64,000 nucleotides of DNA from Bacteroidales bacterium (GCA_017439185.1 JAFRTM010000013.1:175179-239178); one strand, 5' to 3'; positions 7,602 through 16,528 are shown, numbered from the stretch's first letter. Notes: a model not told the origin generated them from the sequence alone. A program made the numbers and translations.

Positions 7602-9158
7602 ATGAGTACTACATTAATTTGGATAATCGGAATTGTAGCCGGATTGGTCGTAGGCGGCGGCGTAGCCGTGTGGCTGGCGACTTCGGTGATGAGAAAGAGA
7701 CTTCTGGCAAAGAGCGAGCAGGTGCTGAAAGACGCCGAGGAGAAGGGCGAGATGATGAAGAAAGAGAAGGCGTTGCAGGCCAAAGAGAAATTCCTGCAGC
7801 TGAAAGCCGAGCACGAGAAACAGTGCAACGAGAGAAACAACAAGATACAGCAGGCCGAGCAGAAACTGAAACAGAGAGAGCAGGTGCTGACGCAGAAAGT
7901 TGACGAGTTGCAGAAGAAGAGCAACGAGCTGAAAGGGGTGAGCGAGAACCTGAACAACCAGATAGCGGTGCTGAACAGGAGACAGGAAGAGGTGGAGAAG
8001 GTGTACAGGCAGAGCGTGGAGAAGCTGGAGCACATAGCCGGCATGAGCGCCGAAGACGCCAAGAGCCAGCTGATAGAGATGATGAAAGACGAGGCGAGAG
8101 CCGAAGCGTCGAACAGCATCATCGACATCGTGGAAGAGGCCAAGATGACCGCCAACGAGCAGGCCAAGAAAATCGTGATACAGTCGATACAGAGGACCGC
8201 GACGGAGAACGCCATTGAGAACACCGTGAGCGTCTTCAACCTGGAGAACGAAGAGGTGAAAGGCCGCATCATAGGCCGTGAGGGAAGAAACATCAGGACC
8301 TTTGAGAGCCTGACGGGAGTGGAGGTGATCATCGACGACTCGCCCGACGCCATCATCCTGTCGGGATTCGACCCGGTGAGAAGAGAGATAGCCCGTCTGT
8401 CGCTGCACAAGCTGGTCACCGACGGACGTATCCACCCCGCACGCATCGAGGAGGTGGTGAGCAAGACGAGAAGACAGATAGAGCAGGAAATCAATGAGGT
8501 GGGCAAGAGGACTTGCATAGACCTCGGAATCCTGAACATGAACCACGAGCTTATGAGGATGGTGGGAAGGATGAAATACCGTTCGTCCTACGGACAGAAC
8601 CTGCTTCAGCACTCGAGGGAGGTCGCTAACCTGGCCGCCACTATGGCGTCGGAGTTGGGACTGAACCCGAAGCTCGCCAAGAGAGCCGGACTGCTGCACG
8701 ACATAGGCAAGGTTCCCGAGAACGAGCCTGAGCTGCCGCACGCAATACTGGGTATGAAGCTGGCGGAGAAGTACAAAGAGAATCCCGACGTGTGCAACGC
8801 CATAGGAGCGCACCATGACGAGATGGAGATGACCAGCCTGATAGCGCCCATCATACAGGTGTGCGACGCTATCAGCGGAGCAAGGCCGGGAGCCCGCCGC
8901 GAGGTGGTGGAGGCCTATATCAACAGGCTGAACAAGCTGGAGCAGATGGCTATGACCTATCCCGGAGTGGTGAAGACCTACGCCATACAGGCCGGTAGGG
9001 AGCTGCGCGTGATAGTGGGAGCCGACAAACTGAACGACGCCGAGGCCACGAAGCTGAGCTACGACCTGTCGAAACAGATACAGAGCGAGATGACCTATCC
9101 CGGACAGATAAAGGTGACGGTAATCCGCGAAACAAGAGCCATCAACTACGCTAAATAA
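7602..9158 (+). CDS. rny: Ribonuclease Y
   Basis: 518 residues; a membrane-anchored endoribonuclease that starts mRNA decay. One N-terminal transmembrane helix (about residues 4-27) is followed by a very long charged coiled coil to about 205. Next are a KH RNA-binding domain with [13 protein letters not shown] near 225 and an HD domain with the metal-binding LLHDIGK near 367 and AHHDE near 405. Length and domain order match the family. lgt begins two bases after the stop, so it is probably co-transcribed. Confidence 0.96.
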   Translation: MSTTLIWIIGIVAGLVVGGGVAVWLATSVMRKRLLAKSEQVLKDAEEKGEMMKKEKALQAKEKFLQLKAEHEKQCNERNNKIQQAEQKLKQREQVLTQKVDELQKKSNELKGVSENLNNQIAVLNRRQEEVEKVYRQSVEKLEHIAGMSAEDAKSQLIEMMKDEARAEASNSIIDIVEEAKMTANEQAKKIVIQSIQRTATENAIENTVSVFNLENEEVKGRIIGREGRNIRTFESLTGVEVIIDDSPDAIILSGFDPVRREIARLSLHKLVTDGRIHPARIEEVVSKTRRQIEQEINEVGKRTCIDLGILNMNHELMRMVGRMKYRSSYGQNLLQHSREVANLAATMASELGLNPKLAKRAGLLHDIGKVPENEPELPHAILGMKLAEKYKENPDVCNAIGAHHDEMEMTSLIAPIIQVCDAISGARPGARREVVEAYINRLNKLEQMAMTYPGVVKTYAIQAGRELRVIVGADKLNDAEATKLSYDLSKQIQSEMTYPGQIKVTVIRETRAINYAK

Positions 9159-9160
9159 CG

Positions 9161-10054
9161 ATGCTGGAAATACTCGCAATATACTGGAATGTGGATCCGA
9201 TAATGTTCCATATCGGTGGCTTCGGGCTACGGTGGTACTCGTTCGGATTCTTGTTCGCCTTCGGAGTGGGCTATTGGCTGGTGTCGCGGATGTACAAGAA
9301 AGAGGGAGTGAGCACCAAGTATGCCGACGCCTTCCTGGTGTACATGTTTCTGGGAGTCCTCTTTGGCGCACGCTTGGGGCACTGCCTGTTCTACGAGCCC
9401 GACTATTACCTCACGGCAAAGCATTGGCACGAGATGATAATACCGATAAACGGGAAAGGAGAGTTCACCGGTTATATGGGTCTGGCGAGCCACGGAGCAG
9501 CGATAGGCGTGCTGATAGCGCTGTGGCTCTTCTACAAGATAAAACACATCAACGCTTGGTGGGCCATAGACAGGATGGTCATAGCGGTGGCGTTGGGCGG
9601 TGCCTTCATAAGACTCGGAAACCTTATGAACTCGGAGATTTGGGGCTACGAGACTTCGTTGCCGTGGGGATTCGTGTTTATGAGAGACCCCGAAGCCGGT
9701 ATGGTGCCGAGGCATCCCAGCCAGCTCTATGAGTCGCTGTGCTACATAGTGATATTTGTGGTGAGCCTGCTGGTGTATAAGAAGAAGCAGGGGAAGCTGC
9801 ACAACGGACGGTTGTTCGGCTGGTGGCTGATAGCGCTGTTCTCGGTGAGGATACTGATAGAGTTCACCAAGGCGCGCTCGGTGGATATGGGCGACCACTT
9901 CTACAGCTTCTTCAGTATGGGCCAGTGGCTGAGCGTGCCGCTGATACTGCTGGGAGCCACGCTGGTGGTGCTCTCGCACAAAGGGGTGCTGCACGAGGGA
10001 ATATACGTGAAAGGCTACGAGCACAAGATAATCAAAGACAAAAAGAAGCAATAA
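9161..10054 (+). CDS. lgt: Prolipoprotein diacylglyceryl transferase
   Basis: 297 residues, polytopic inner-membrane enzyme that moves diacylglycerol from phosphatidylglycerol to the lipobox cysteine of preprolipoproteins. About seven hydrophobic segments are visible. The family signature region GGAFIRLGNLMNSEIWG lies near 146-162, and the HPSQLYESL motif near 186-194. It starts two bases after rny. It would act on the many lipoproteins in this window (for example those at 12122, 14164, 21822, 25336, 40289 and 41477). Confidence 0.95.
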   Translation: MLEILAIYWNVDPIMFHIGGFGLRWYSFGFLFAFGVGYWLVSRMYKKEGVSTKYADAFLVYMFLGVLFGARLGHCLFYEPDYYLTAKHWHEMIIPINGKGEFTGYMGLASHGAAIGVLIALWLFYKIKHINAWWAIDRMVIAVALGGAFIRLGNLMNSEIWGYETSLPWGFVFMRDPEAGMVPRHPSQLYESLCYIVIFVVSLLVYKKKQGKLHNGRLFGWWLIALFSVRILIEFTKARSVDMGDHFYSFFSMGQWLSVPLILLGATLVVLSHKGVLHEGIYVKGYEHKIIKDKKKQ

Positions 10055-10066
10055 AAAAGCAAAGAT

Positions 10067-10813
10067 ATGAAGAGACTTATTTTGGTACGCCACGGCGAAA
10101 GCGAATGGAACAAGCTGAACCTTTTTACAGGTTGGACCGATGTGGATTTGAGCGAGGCTGGAGTGAAAGAGGCCTACGAGGCAGGTAAGCTGCTGAAGAA
10201 AGAGGGCTTCAAACCCCAGATGTGCTACACGTCGTATCTGAAGAGGGCGGTGAAGACTCTGAATGAGATTCTTGACGCCATGGATATGGACTACCTGCCG
10301 GTGGAGAAGAGCTGGAGACTGAACGAGAAGAGCTACGGCGCAATACAAGGCCTGAACAAGGCCGACACCGCGGCCAAGTACGGCGACGAGCAGGTGCTGT
10401 TGTGGCGTAGGAGTTTCGATGTGCAGCCGCCGGCACTGGACATGCACGACGAGAGGAGTCCGAGGATGGACGCGCGTTATGCCGAGTTGAGCGACGAGGA
10501 GATACCGCTGACCGAGTCGCTGAAAGACACCATCGCACGCCTGCTGCCTTATTATAACGGCACGATAATGAAATCGCTGGAGAAGTATGACGAGGTGATG
10601 GTGGTGGCCCACGGCAACAGCCTGCGCGGCATAGTGAAAGAGCTGAAAGGGATGACCAACGAAGAGATAATAAAGTTCAACATACCTACTGCAACACCGT
10701 ATATTTTTGAGTTCAATAATGAGAAAAAACTCGAAAAAGATTACTTTTTAGGAGACCCGGAAGAGATAGCAGCAAAAATGCAAAGTGTTGCAAATCAGGC
10801 GAAAAAGAAATAA
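10067..10813 (+). CDS. gpmA: 2,3-bisphosphoglycerate-dependent phosphoglycerate mutase
   Basis: 248 residues interconverting 3- and 2-phosphoglycerate in glycolysis. The phosphohistidine motif LVRHGESEWN is at residues 6-15 with H9 as the phosphorylated residue. The FTGWTDVDLSEAG segment and the second histidine in VVAHGNSLRG near 181 complete the active site. Length is standard for the cofactor-dependent enzyme. It lies 12 bases after lgt and precedes the tRNA cluster. Enolase, the next step of glycolysis, is at the far end of the window. Confidence 0.96.
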   Translation: MKRLILVRHGESEWNKLNLFTGWTDVDLSEAGVKEAYEAGKLLKKEGFKPQMCYTSYLKRAVKTLNEILDAMDMDYLPVEKSWRLNEKSYGAIQGLNKADTAAKYGDEQVLLWRRSFDVQPPALDMHDERSPRMDARYAELSDEEIPLTESLKDTIARLLPYYNGTIMKSLEKYDEVMVVAHGNSLRGIVKELKGMTNEEIIKFNIPTATPYIFEFNNEKKLEKDYFLGDPEEIAAKMQSVANQAKKK

Positions 10814-10825
10814 TTTGAAAATAAA

Positions 10826-10858
10826 TTTGCACAGAATAAAAAAAGTTAGTACTTTTGC
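10826..10858 (+). promoter_or_regulatory. tRNA cluster promoter
   Basis: TTTG at 10826-10829, 20 bases, TACTTTTGC at 10850-10858. It begins just after the gpmA stop and reads into the three tRNA genes. Confidence 0.8.
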
Positions 10859-10911
10859 ACCCGATTTCGAGAACAGGAGAGAAGTCCTGAAGTAAGGAAT
10901 CGGACAGCTAC

Positions 10912-10999
10912 GGAGAGGTGGGTGAGTGGCTGAAACCAACAGTTTGCTAAACTGTCGTACTCGATTAGGGTACCGGGGGTTCGAATCCCCCCTTCTCCG
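10912..10999 (+). tRNA. tRNA-Ser (GCT)
   Basis: 88-nt cloverleaf with acceptor GGAGAGG/CTTCTCC (one G-U), anticodon arm ACAGT-TTGCTAA-ACTGT giving anticodon GCT, a long variable arm as expected for serine, and T arm GGGGG-TTCGAAT-CCCCC. CCA is not encoded. It reads AGC/AGU codons. Confidence 0.95.
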
Positions 11000-11007
11000 C
11001 GAAAGAA

Positions 11008-11045
11008 AAGAGGTCCTTACAATAGAGCAAGGGCCTCCTCTTTTT
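11008..11045 (+). terminator. Hairpin after tRNA-Ser
   Basis: AAGAGG near 11008 pairs with CCTCTT near 11036 with a partly paired interior, followed by five T. It is probably a processing or attenuating hairpin between tRNAs. Confidence 0.5.
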
Positions 11046-11074
11046 GAGGGTCGGGAGATCCGAAGAAAGAGAAC

Positions 11075-11151
11075 CGGGATATAGTACAGTTGGTTAGTAT
11101 GCATGCTTTGGGAGCATGAGGTCGCCCGTTCGAGTCGGGCTATCCCGACCA
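11075..11151 (+). tRNA. tRNA-Pro (TGG)
   Basis: Acceptor CGGGATA/TATCCCG, anticodon arm CATGC-TTTGGGA-GCATG giving TGG, and T arm GCCCG-TTCGAGT-CGGGC. The bases after the discriminator A read CCA, so the tail appears to be encoded, unlike in the two neighbours. Confidence 0.95.
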
Positions 11152-11216
11152 GAGAGGAGAGAAAGGATAACCCGAGGAGGGAGGAATGGACGGGTTATTC
11201 AGGGGTCTCTCCTCAC
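11152..11216 (+). other. Nested hairpin between tRNA-Pro and tRNA-Arg
   Basis: Outer arms GAGAGGAGA near 11152 and TCTCTCCTC near 11206 enclose inner arms ATAACCCG and CGGGTTAT. There is no T-run, so it is probably a processing structure rather than a terminator. Confidence 0.55.
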
Positions 11217-11219
11217 GAA

Positions 11220-11293
11220 GGTTCCGTAGCTCAGCTGGATAGAGCAACTGCCTTCTAAGCAGTAGGTCCTGCGTTCGAATCGCAGCGGAATCA
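11220..11293 (+). tRNA. tRNA-Arg (TCT)
   Basis: Acceptor GGTTCCG/CGGAATC (one G-U), D arm with GCTCAGCTGGATAGAGC, anticodon arm ACTGC-CTTCTAA-GCAGT giving TCT, and T arm CTGCG-TTCGAAT-CGCAG. CCA is not encoded. It reads AGA/AGG, the arginine codons favoured in nearby genes such as ribBA and rny. Confidence 0.95.
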
Positions 11294-11294
11294 C

Positions 11295-11322
11295 AAAGCC
11301 AGGCAATTATTGTTTGGCTTTT
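11295..11322 (+). terminator. Terminator of the tRNA unit
   Basis: AAAGCCA and TGGCTTT form a 7-bp stem followed by a T-rich end, directly after tRNA-Arg. Confidence 0.7.
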
Positions 11323-11334
11323 ATAGTTTAACCA

Positions 11335-11925
11335 ATGAAAGCCTTGTTTTCTACAATATTATTACTGACCGGTATCTTTGCGGGAAGCTATAGTGTGGTG
11401 GCGCAGGAAGTTGGCGATATGCTCAGTAATGGGAAACAGGCTGTGACGGAGAATCCGATGAGTTGGGAGTTTTCGGGGGTGGGCTATATGGGAGTGGCGG
11501 CGATACCGATACCATATCCGTCGGTGCAGGTGTCGCTGGGAGTGATGAAGAACGAGAAGTATTTCCTCGGAGCAGGCGTTGGGACGTTCTGTATGATGGC
11601 CAGGTATCATGATGCAGATCCTGAGAATAAAGGTATGTGGGTGTTGCCGGTCCCGATGGTGTATGGGCAGGTGGATCTCTATATGAAGCGGCTGAAGCAT
11701 AGCACGCCATATTTTACGATAGCTGTAGGCGGCACTTATTTTTTCAAAGCGGGCTATTGTAAGTTGGGGTTCGGATGGGACTGCCGGTCGTTTGTGTGGG
11801 AGTTGGCGTTTACTCCCGCCAGTTTTTCCTTTGCTTTTGTGCCGGGGGCGTCGTTCAGTTTCGGCTACCGTTTCTATACGGCGAAGCATTACGGACGGAA
11901 AAATTTGGAGAAAAAACAGGAATAG
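11335..11925 (+). CDS. Outer-membrane beta-barrel-like protein, unknown function
   Basis: 196 residues with an N-terminal signal peptide (hydrophobic 4-20, likely cleaved after VVAQ at 24). The mature part alternates polar and hydrophobic residues with many glycines and aromatics (VSLGVMKNEKYFLGAGVG, YFTIAVGGTYFF, FAFVPGASFSFGYRFYT), as in small eight-stranded barrels. No family was recognised. It follows the tRNA terminator by 12 bases and I see no clear promoter, so transcription may be read-through. The short distance to the next unit is filled by an AT-rich spacer. Confidence 0.7.
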   Translation: MKALFSTILLLTGIFAGSYSVVAQEVGDMLSNGKQAVTENPMSWEFSGVGYMGVAAIPIPYPSVQVSLGVMKNEKYFLGAGVGTFCMMARYHDADPENKGMWVLPVPMVYGQVDLYMKRLKHSTPYFTIAVGGTYFFKAGYCKLGFGWDCRSFVWELAFTPASFSFAFVPGASFSFGYRFYTAKHYGRKNLEKKQE

Positions 11926-12006
11926 GGAATAAGGTGTGAGAATCAGCGGGATAGGGGAGAGTGTGATGAGGATTTACGATTTATTAAGTTATTTTTTTAG
12001 TGGAAA

Positions 12007-12038
12007 TTTGCGTGATTAATAAAAAAGTTGTATTTTTG
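12007..12038 (+). promoter_or_regulatory. Promoter of the small lipoprotein unit
   Basis: TTTG at 12007-12010, 20 bases, TATTTTTG at 12031-12038, giving a leader of about 80 bases before the ATG at 12122. Confidence 0.75.
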
Positions 12039-12121
12039 TATCGTCGTAGTAAGACCTAAAAAAGGCTTTCACGGCGTGGAAACGATTAGGAAACAATAAA
12101 ATACACCAAATTATCGGGGTT

Positions 12122-12322
12122 ATGAAAAAGGCAATAAAGATAACGATGGCGGTTCTGATGGTAGCGGGATTGGTTGTAGTATGCGGAACGACGAGCTCGT
12201 GCAAGCAAAGCCAGGGCGAGGTGATGTACAAGAGCCATTATGAGAACACCAAGACGGTGAACAAACATTACAGGGTAAAGGGTACGAACGAGAGAAACAG
12301 CCAGACGTACCGTAGCTATTAA
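12122..12322 (+). CDS. Small lipoprotein, unknown function
   Basis: 66 residues. Positive N-terminus (MKKAIK), hydrophobic stretch 8-21 and lipobox TSSC with the lipidated cysteine at residue 27, the relaxed S-S-C form seen in Bacteroidota. The mature part is about 40 residues, hydrophilic, rich in lysine, asparagine and serine, with no recognisable domain. It has its own promoter, and its stop codon shares one base with the start of the thioredoxin-like gene (TAATG). It is probably envelope-anchored and co-expressed with that redox protein. Confidence 0.75.
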   Translation: MKKAIKITMAVLMVAGLVVVCGTTSSCKQSQGEVMYKSHYENTKTVNKHYRVKGTNERNSQTYRSY

Positions 12323-13275
12323 TGTTTGGAAAGCCAGGAGTTAGCAGGTGTGGCAGACGAAGTCTGTTGCTCCTGCTATTGTTGTTTTCTATGGTGAGGG
12401 TGAGCGGACAAGGCGAGTTTGTGTTGAGTGGGGAGTGTGGCAAGCGGATGGGGAAGGTGGTGACGCTGAAGATCTATGACGGCGACTCTACGGCACGTGT
12501 GCTGTACGGCAAGGTGAAGGGGGGCGTGTTCTCGATAAAAGGGACGCTGAAGAGGACTGCGCCGGCGGTGTTGCGTTTCGGGAACGGGCAGGAGCTGGAG
12601 TTGGTGATGGAGGCAGGGGAGCTGACGGTGGCAGTGGATGGGGAGTCGGTGGCACGGTCGAAGGTGAACGGCTCTCGGAGCAACAGCCGTTACCGTTATG
12701 CCATGCAGCAGATAGGCGAGGGCAAGAGCGTGGGAGAGTTTGTGGGAGAGAATGCCGATTGGGAGATTACTCCTTATGTGGTTTACCGAAGTATGGGTGC
12801 TCTGACTGCCGAGGAGGTGGAGGAACTTATGGGGAAGATAGACAGCGGTGCGAGGAGTTGTTACCATTATTGGGCGATAGGGAAGAAGTTGGCTGAGATG
12901 GCCGCGGTGACCGAGGGGAGCGTGATGCCGGACTTTGAATATATGACAGATAAAAAGAAGAAAGTGCATTATAGAGACAGCGTGTGGAAGGGATGTCCGA
13001 CGGTGCTGCTGGTGGGAGCCACGTGGTGCGGGAAATGCAAGGAGGTGGAGAGTGAGGCGAGGAAGCAATGTGGCGAAGAGGCGCGGCTGGTGGCGGTGGA
13101 GATGGACCGGGACCCGAAAGGCTGGGATGCGGATTTTATGAAGGTGCTGGGAGTGGAGAAACTGCCCTATCTGATGGTAGTGGATAGGGAAGGGAAGATA
13201 TATGCAAGAGATGTGAGGGTGTGGGAGCTGGGTCGCCTGCTGTCGGCAGAGCGTAGAGAGAAGGAGAAAAGATAA
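12322..13275 (+). CDS. DUF4369/thioredoxin-like secreted thiol-disulfide protein
   Basis: 317 residues with a signal peptide (leucine run 15-22, cleavage probably after VSG). The N-terminal half resembles the DUF4369 beta domain often fused to periplasmic thioredoxins of this phylum (GKVVTLKIYDGDSTARVLYGKV). The C-terminal third is a thioredoxin fold with the redox pair in WCGKC, cysteines about 236 and 239, followed by the cis-proline loop near KLPYLMVVD. It probably reduces or isomerises disulfides in the periplasm. CGKC is less common than CGPC. It is coupled to the upstream lipoprotein by TAATG. Confidence 0.8.
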   Translation: MFGKPGVSRCGRRSLLLLLLLFSMVRVSGQGEFVLSGECGKRMGKVVTLKIYDGDSTARVLYGKVKGGVFSIKGTLKRTAPAVLRFGNGQELELVMEAGELTVAVDGESVARSKVNGSRSNSRYRYAMQQIGEGKSVGEFVGENADWEITPYVVYRSMGALTAEEVEELMGKIDSGARSCYHYWAIGKKLAEMAAVTEGSVMPDFEYMTDKKKKVHYRDSVWKGCPTVLLVGATWCGKCKEVESEARKQCGEEARLVAVEMDRDPKGWDADFMKVLGVEKLPYLMVVDREGKIYARDVRVWELGRLLSAERREKEKR

Positions 13276-13302
13276 GAAGTGAGCTTCTGTAGAGGGAGTT
13301 TG

Positions 13303-14133
13303 TCAGAAAGAATAGGAGTAGTCGGCGCCAAGCCAACCCATAAAGCCTTTCTCGAAGGCGAAAGACTTGAGTTTAGTGCCTTTGGCATTGGCGTCTATGG
13401 TCTTATCCCGGTAGTAGTCGCCCATAAAGTAGAAGGTGAGGGTGTTGCGTTTGTTTATGTTCCAGTCGATGCCGACGGAGCCGCGTAGGCGGTTGACGTA
13501 AGAGCCGTCGTATCCCGAGAGGAACCAGCCCGCTTCTCCTTTTGAGTTGCCCGCGGCAGTGAAGTAGGCCCCGAGGTCGCTGTCGTAGAAGGCCGAGACC
13601 ACAGGAGCGTTGAAAGTGTTGCGTATCTCGAAATAGGCATAGGGCTCCACCTTGCGGAAACCTTTGTACTTGACCGTCAGACGGCTCTTGAGCTCTACGA
13701 GGTTGGTAGTGTTCTGGAAGGGATTGAACGAGCCGGCGCGGTGGGTGAGTTGGACTCGCTCTTTGACAGAGAGTCGCCAGTCGCCAAAGCGTACAGAACC
13801 TATAAGGTCGAGGAAGAAGCGGTGGCGCGAGCCTTTGAAGCGGGAAGAGTCGGAGTCGAAGGGGTTGATAAGAGAATAGCCCGTGCCGATGCGGAAATAG
13901 TCGTTGACCTTATAGGAGAGGTTGAGGGTGGTGTGGAATCGGTTGAAGGCGGTGAAGTTGTTGTCGAAGCGCAGCTCCTCGCCGAGCGAGATGTGCAGGC
14001 CTTTGACGATTTTTTTGTCGAGTTCGAACGACAGGCGTCCGCCGACCTCGGGGTCGAGGGTAGCCTCGGTCTGTGCAAGCGAGTATAGCGGTAGCAGAGC
14101 GATGGCGAGATGTATAAAGAAATATTTTTTCAT
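13303..14133 (-). CDS. DUF2490-type outer-membrane protein
   Basis: 276 residues with a signal peptide (to about SLAQ at 21). The mature protein shows alternating barrel strands and the DUF2490-like pattern: an early SFELDKKIVKGLHISLGEELRFD strand pair, an FRIGTGYSLINPF block, a SVKERVQLTHR strand, and a final strand ending in the aromatic F expected at an outer-membrane barrel terminus. The family's function is unknown. It is the last gene of a minus-strand unit after the Cthe_2159-like lipoprotein (30-base gap). It converges with the thioredoxin-like gene, whose stop is 27 bases away. Confidence 0.8.
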   Translation of the reverse strand: MKKYFFIHLAIALLPLYSLAQTEATLDPEVGGRLSFELDKKIVKGLHISLGEELRFDNNFTAFNRFHTTLNLSYKVNDYFRIGTGYSLINPFDSDSSRFKGSRHRFFLDLIGSVRFGDWRLSVKERVQLTHRAGSFNPFQNTTNLVELKSRLTVKYKGFRKVEPYAYFEIRNTFNAPVVSAFYDSDLGAYFTAAGNSKGEAGWFLSGYDGSYVNRLRGSVGIDWNINKRNTLTFYFMGDYYRDKTIDANAKGTKLKSFAFEKGFMGWLGADYSYSF

Positions 14134-14163
14134 AGTAAAAGGTATAGAGAGAATAATAGCAGG

Positions 14164-15879
14164 TTAGTGGTTGCCTGGTCCGCCGCCGGGATTGCCGCCG
14201 CCGCCCGATTCGCCGGAGTAGGAACTGAGCGAGACGGATGAACCGCCCGAGTAGGAACCTACGATGATTGCGCCGTTGCAGTAGGGAGTGCCGCCGTTGG
14301 CCGTGACGCCCGAGAAGAGTGACGGGGTGGAAGAGCCGGAGACCACGAGAGGAGTGCCGGCCGAAGAGGGAGTGGTGAAGATGTAACTGGAAGAACCTAC
14401 GGTGAGGGCGTAAGTGGTGTTTTGGGACCACGAGGAAGCTTGGTAGCACGACTGCGAGAGCGAGGCTCCTCTTTCGAGGCCGCCGATGGCGATGAGGGTG
14501 CCGCCTTGCACATAGAGCGAGAATCCTCCTTCGGTGTTGGCGTCGATAGCCACTTCGGGTGTAGTGGCGCTGTAGGCATAGACCACACCTCCTTTGATGT
14601 AGCAGTTGCCGTTGGCGTCGAGTCCGTCGTTGGCGGGAGAGTGGGCACAGACATATCCACCGGAGATGGTCATGGTGGAACCTGAGTTTATGGCGTCGTC
14701 GGCAGCGGAATAGCTATATACCTGGCCTCCTGAGATGGTCATCTCTCCTTTACACTCGATGCCTTCGTGGGATGAGCAGGAGACGGTGATGGAGCCGCCT
14801 GCAATGGTAAGGTTGCCGTCGAACTTTATAGCTTTGGAGGACACGCTGTTGTCGCTGTCGGCTTTGTGGCCTGGACCGCCGCTAGGGCCACCACCGGGAT
14901 TGTTGCCGCTGCTGGAAGAGCCGTAGTTGGCACCTGTGGTGGTGACGGTGACTGTGCCGCCATAGAAGTAGGCGTCGGCGTCGCCGCTGATGCCTTTGCC
15001 GCCGGTGCCGGAATTGGTAATGGTGACTGTGCCGCCGTTCATCACGAAGTTGCTGCCTGCCTTGATGCCGGCAGTTCCAGAATACGTGTTGTCGGAATTG
15101 AGGGCGACAGAGCCGGTGACTGAGACGGAGAGTGTGCCGCCGTCGATGCGTACCAGACCTTCGGAGGTGAGTCCTTTCTTGGTGTTGGCCGAGGATGAGG
15201 CGACTATGGAGCCGGAGTTTACAAGGATGTAGTCTTTTCCGCGAAGGGCGTGGCCGGCCGAGGAGTTGGCTGTTAGGGACGGCGATTCATAGAAGAAGAG
15301 GTAGTCGTCGGAGGCTATGGCCGAGCTGCCCGAGGCAGAGACGGTGAGCGAGCCGCTGCCGAGGAAGATGAGAGCCCCTTCTGAGAAGAGGGCGGCTTTC
15401 TCGTCCTCGCCCGAGGGGGTGGAGGTGTAGGACGTGCCGTCGGAGATGGTGTTGGATGTGGAAGTGAGGATGACGAAGGTGTTGGCGCCGGAGGATGGTG
15501 ATGCCTGCGGCCCCTGGATGTTGATGGCGGCGCCGGAGGGGTTGGAAAGGTTGAGTCCTTCGAGGAAGAGGGATTGGTCGGCACCGCTATAGATTTTGAG
15601 GAATCCGTTGGAGGAGGAGCCGGAGAGGTGATAGTTGATTTTTGTGGCCGTGTTGTTGACGATGGTCACGGCCGCCGCAGAGCGTGAGATGGCGAGGTTG
15701 GAGGTGTCGCCCGTGATGGAGACTGAGGAGGAGGCGAAGACGATATAGACGTCGGTGGTGAAGTCGGCGGCATTGTAGGTCTCGCCCACTGCGGCGCTGA
15801 TGTCTGAGATGGAGTCTTTGCCGCAGGAGGCGAGAAGTCCAAGCGCAACGAGGAACGGGAGGAGGCGATGCGTTTTCAT
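14164..15879 (-). CDS. Cthe_2159-like carbohydrate-binding surface lipoprotein
   Basis: 571 residues. Signal with lipobox LLASC (Cys about 19). The mature protein is very rich in serine, glycine and threonine, with repeated short beta-helix rungs (GGTLSVSVTGS, GGTVTITNSG, GGSITVSCSSHEG, GGQVYSYSA, GGYVCAHSPANDG, GGVVYAYSA). These match the parallel beta-helix carbohydrate-binding family typified by Cthe_2159. A GGGPSGGPGHK linker sits mid-protein and the C-terminus is a glycine-proline tail. In the family the role is polysaccharide (cellulose or pectin) binding; the substrate here is unknown. It lies between a DUF5362-type membrane protein and the DUF2490 protein in one unit. Confidence 0.8.
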   Translation of the reverse strand: MKTHRLLPFLVALGLLASCGKDSISDISAAVGETYNAADFTTDVYIVFASSSVSITGDTSNLAISRSAAAVTIVNNTATKINYHLSGSSSNGFLKIYSGADQSLFLEGLNLSNPSGAAINIQGPQASPSSGANTFVILTSTSNTISDGTSYTSTPSGEDEKAALFSEGALIFLGSGSLTVSASGSSAIASDDYLFFYESPSLTANSSAGHALRGKDYILVNSGSIVASSSANTKKGLTSEGLVRIDGGTLSVSVTGSVALNSDNTYSGTAGIKAGSNFVMNGGTVTITNSGTGGKGISGDADAYFYGGTVTVTTTGANYGSSSSGNNPGGGPSGGPGHKADSDNSVSSKAIKFDGNLTIAGGSITVSCSSHEGIECKGEMTISGGQVYSYSAADDAINSGSTMTISGGYVCAHSPANDGLDANGNCYIKGGVVYAYSATTPEVAIDANTEGGFSLYVQGGTLIAIGGLERGASLSQSCYQASSWSQNTTYALTVGSSSYIFTTPSSAGTPLVVSGSSTPSLFSGVTANGGTPYCNGAIIVGSYSGGSSVSLSSYSGESGGGGNPGGGPGNH

Positions 15880-15913
15880 AGTATATTGTTGTTAAGGATC
15901 TGCAGTGGCTGTA

Positions 15914-16396
15914 TTACAATGATGCCGCTGCCGCCACGAAGGCCACGATTGGGACGCAGAGGAGCGCGAAGGCTATGCTGCAGATGACGAGGATTCCGTA
16001 GAAACGCCAGAATTTCTTGGTGGCGGTGAGGTAGTCGAGTGCGCTGTGGTCGGTAAGGTTCTCCGAGGCTTCGCGTGCGCTCTTGGAAGCACGGAAAAGG
16101 TAGATGGTATAAGGAATATAGAGGCCGCCGAAGATGAGGTAAACCAAGGCGTAAATCCAGATGATGGCGATGGGAGAAACCGACGGGTATTGGTCGGCGA
16201 AAGCCGAGGCGATGGCTTCGGCGATTTCACCGCTGGCTATGGACAGTACTATGCCGCAGATGAAGCAGCACACGCCGACTAAAAGCATAAAGATGACTCC
16301 TATGAGCTGGAGTATGGCGAAAAATGTGGTCCAACGGCCGATGGAACGTAGCTGGTTGGAGGCCTCTCCCTTGAGGAAAAAATTGTTGTCTTCCAT
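15914..16396 (-). CDS. DUF5362-like membrane protein
   Basis: 160 residues from the ATG at 16396; a longer frame to 16498 would start upstream of the likely transcript start and is rejected. Three or four hydrophobic segments: about 20-50 (FFAILQLIGVIFMLLVGVCCFICG), 70-90 (AIIWIYALVYLIFGGLY) and a C-terminal pair ending near the last residue. The amphipathic ASKSAREASENLTDHSALDYLTATKKFWRFYG loop between them is a common feature of this Bacteroidota family. Function unknown. It is first in the minus-strand operon leading to the two surface proteins. Confidence 0.75.
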   Translation of the reverse strand: MEDNNFFLKGEASNQLRSIGRWTTFFAILQLIGVIFMLLVGVCCFICGIVLSIASGEIAEAIASAFADQYPSVSPIAIIWIYALVYLIFGGLYIPYTIYLFRASKSAREASENLTDHSALDYLTATKKFWRFYGILVICSIAFALLCVPIVAFVAAAASL

Positions 16397-16494
16397 AATT
16401 GTCTTTTTTTGGGTTAATATTATATTTATATGTGATGTGTTAAACGCAGTAAGGGGGCAAATTATTACACGGTCCCTAAATTTTTTTCGAGACT

Positions 16495-16528
16495 GCAAAG
16501 ATACGAAGATTTTTTATATTGGAACAAA
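16495..16528 (-). promoter_or_regulatory. Minus-strand promoter of the DUF5362 operon
   Basis: Read on the minus strand, TATCTTTGC (plus 16495-16503) lies about 21 bases after TTTG (plus 16525-16528). It is arranged back to back with the ptb promoter. Confidence 0.75.

Noticed and set aside
7614-9371. A 585-codon open frame antisense to rny and part of lgt
   Set aside because: The rny product matches its family over its whole length; the antisense translation is composed of H, L, Q and R runs typical of a shadow of G-ending codons.
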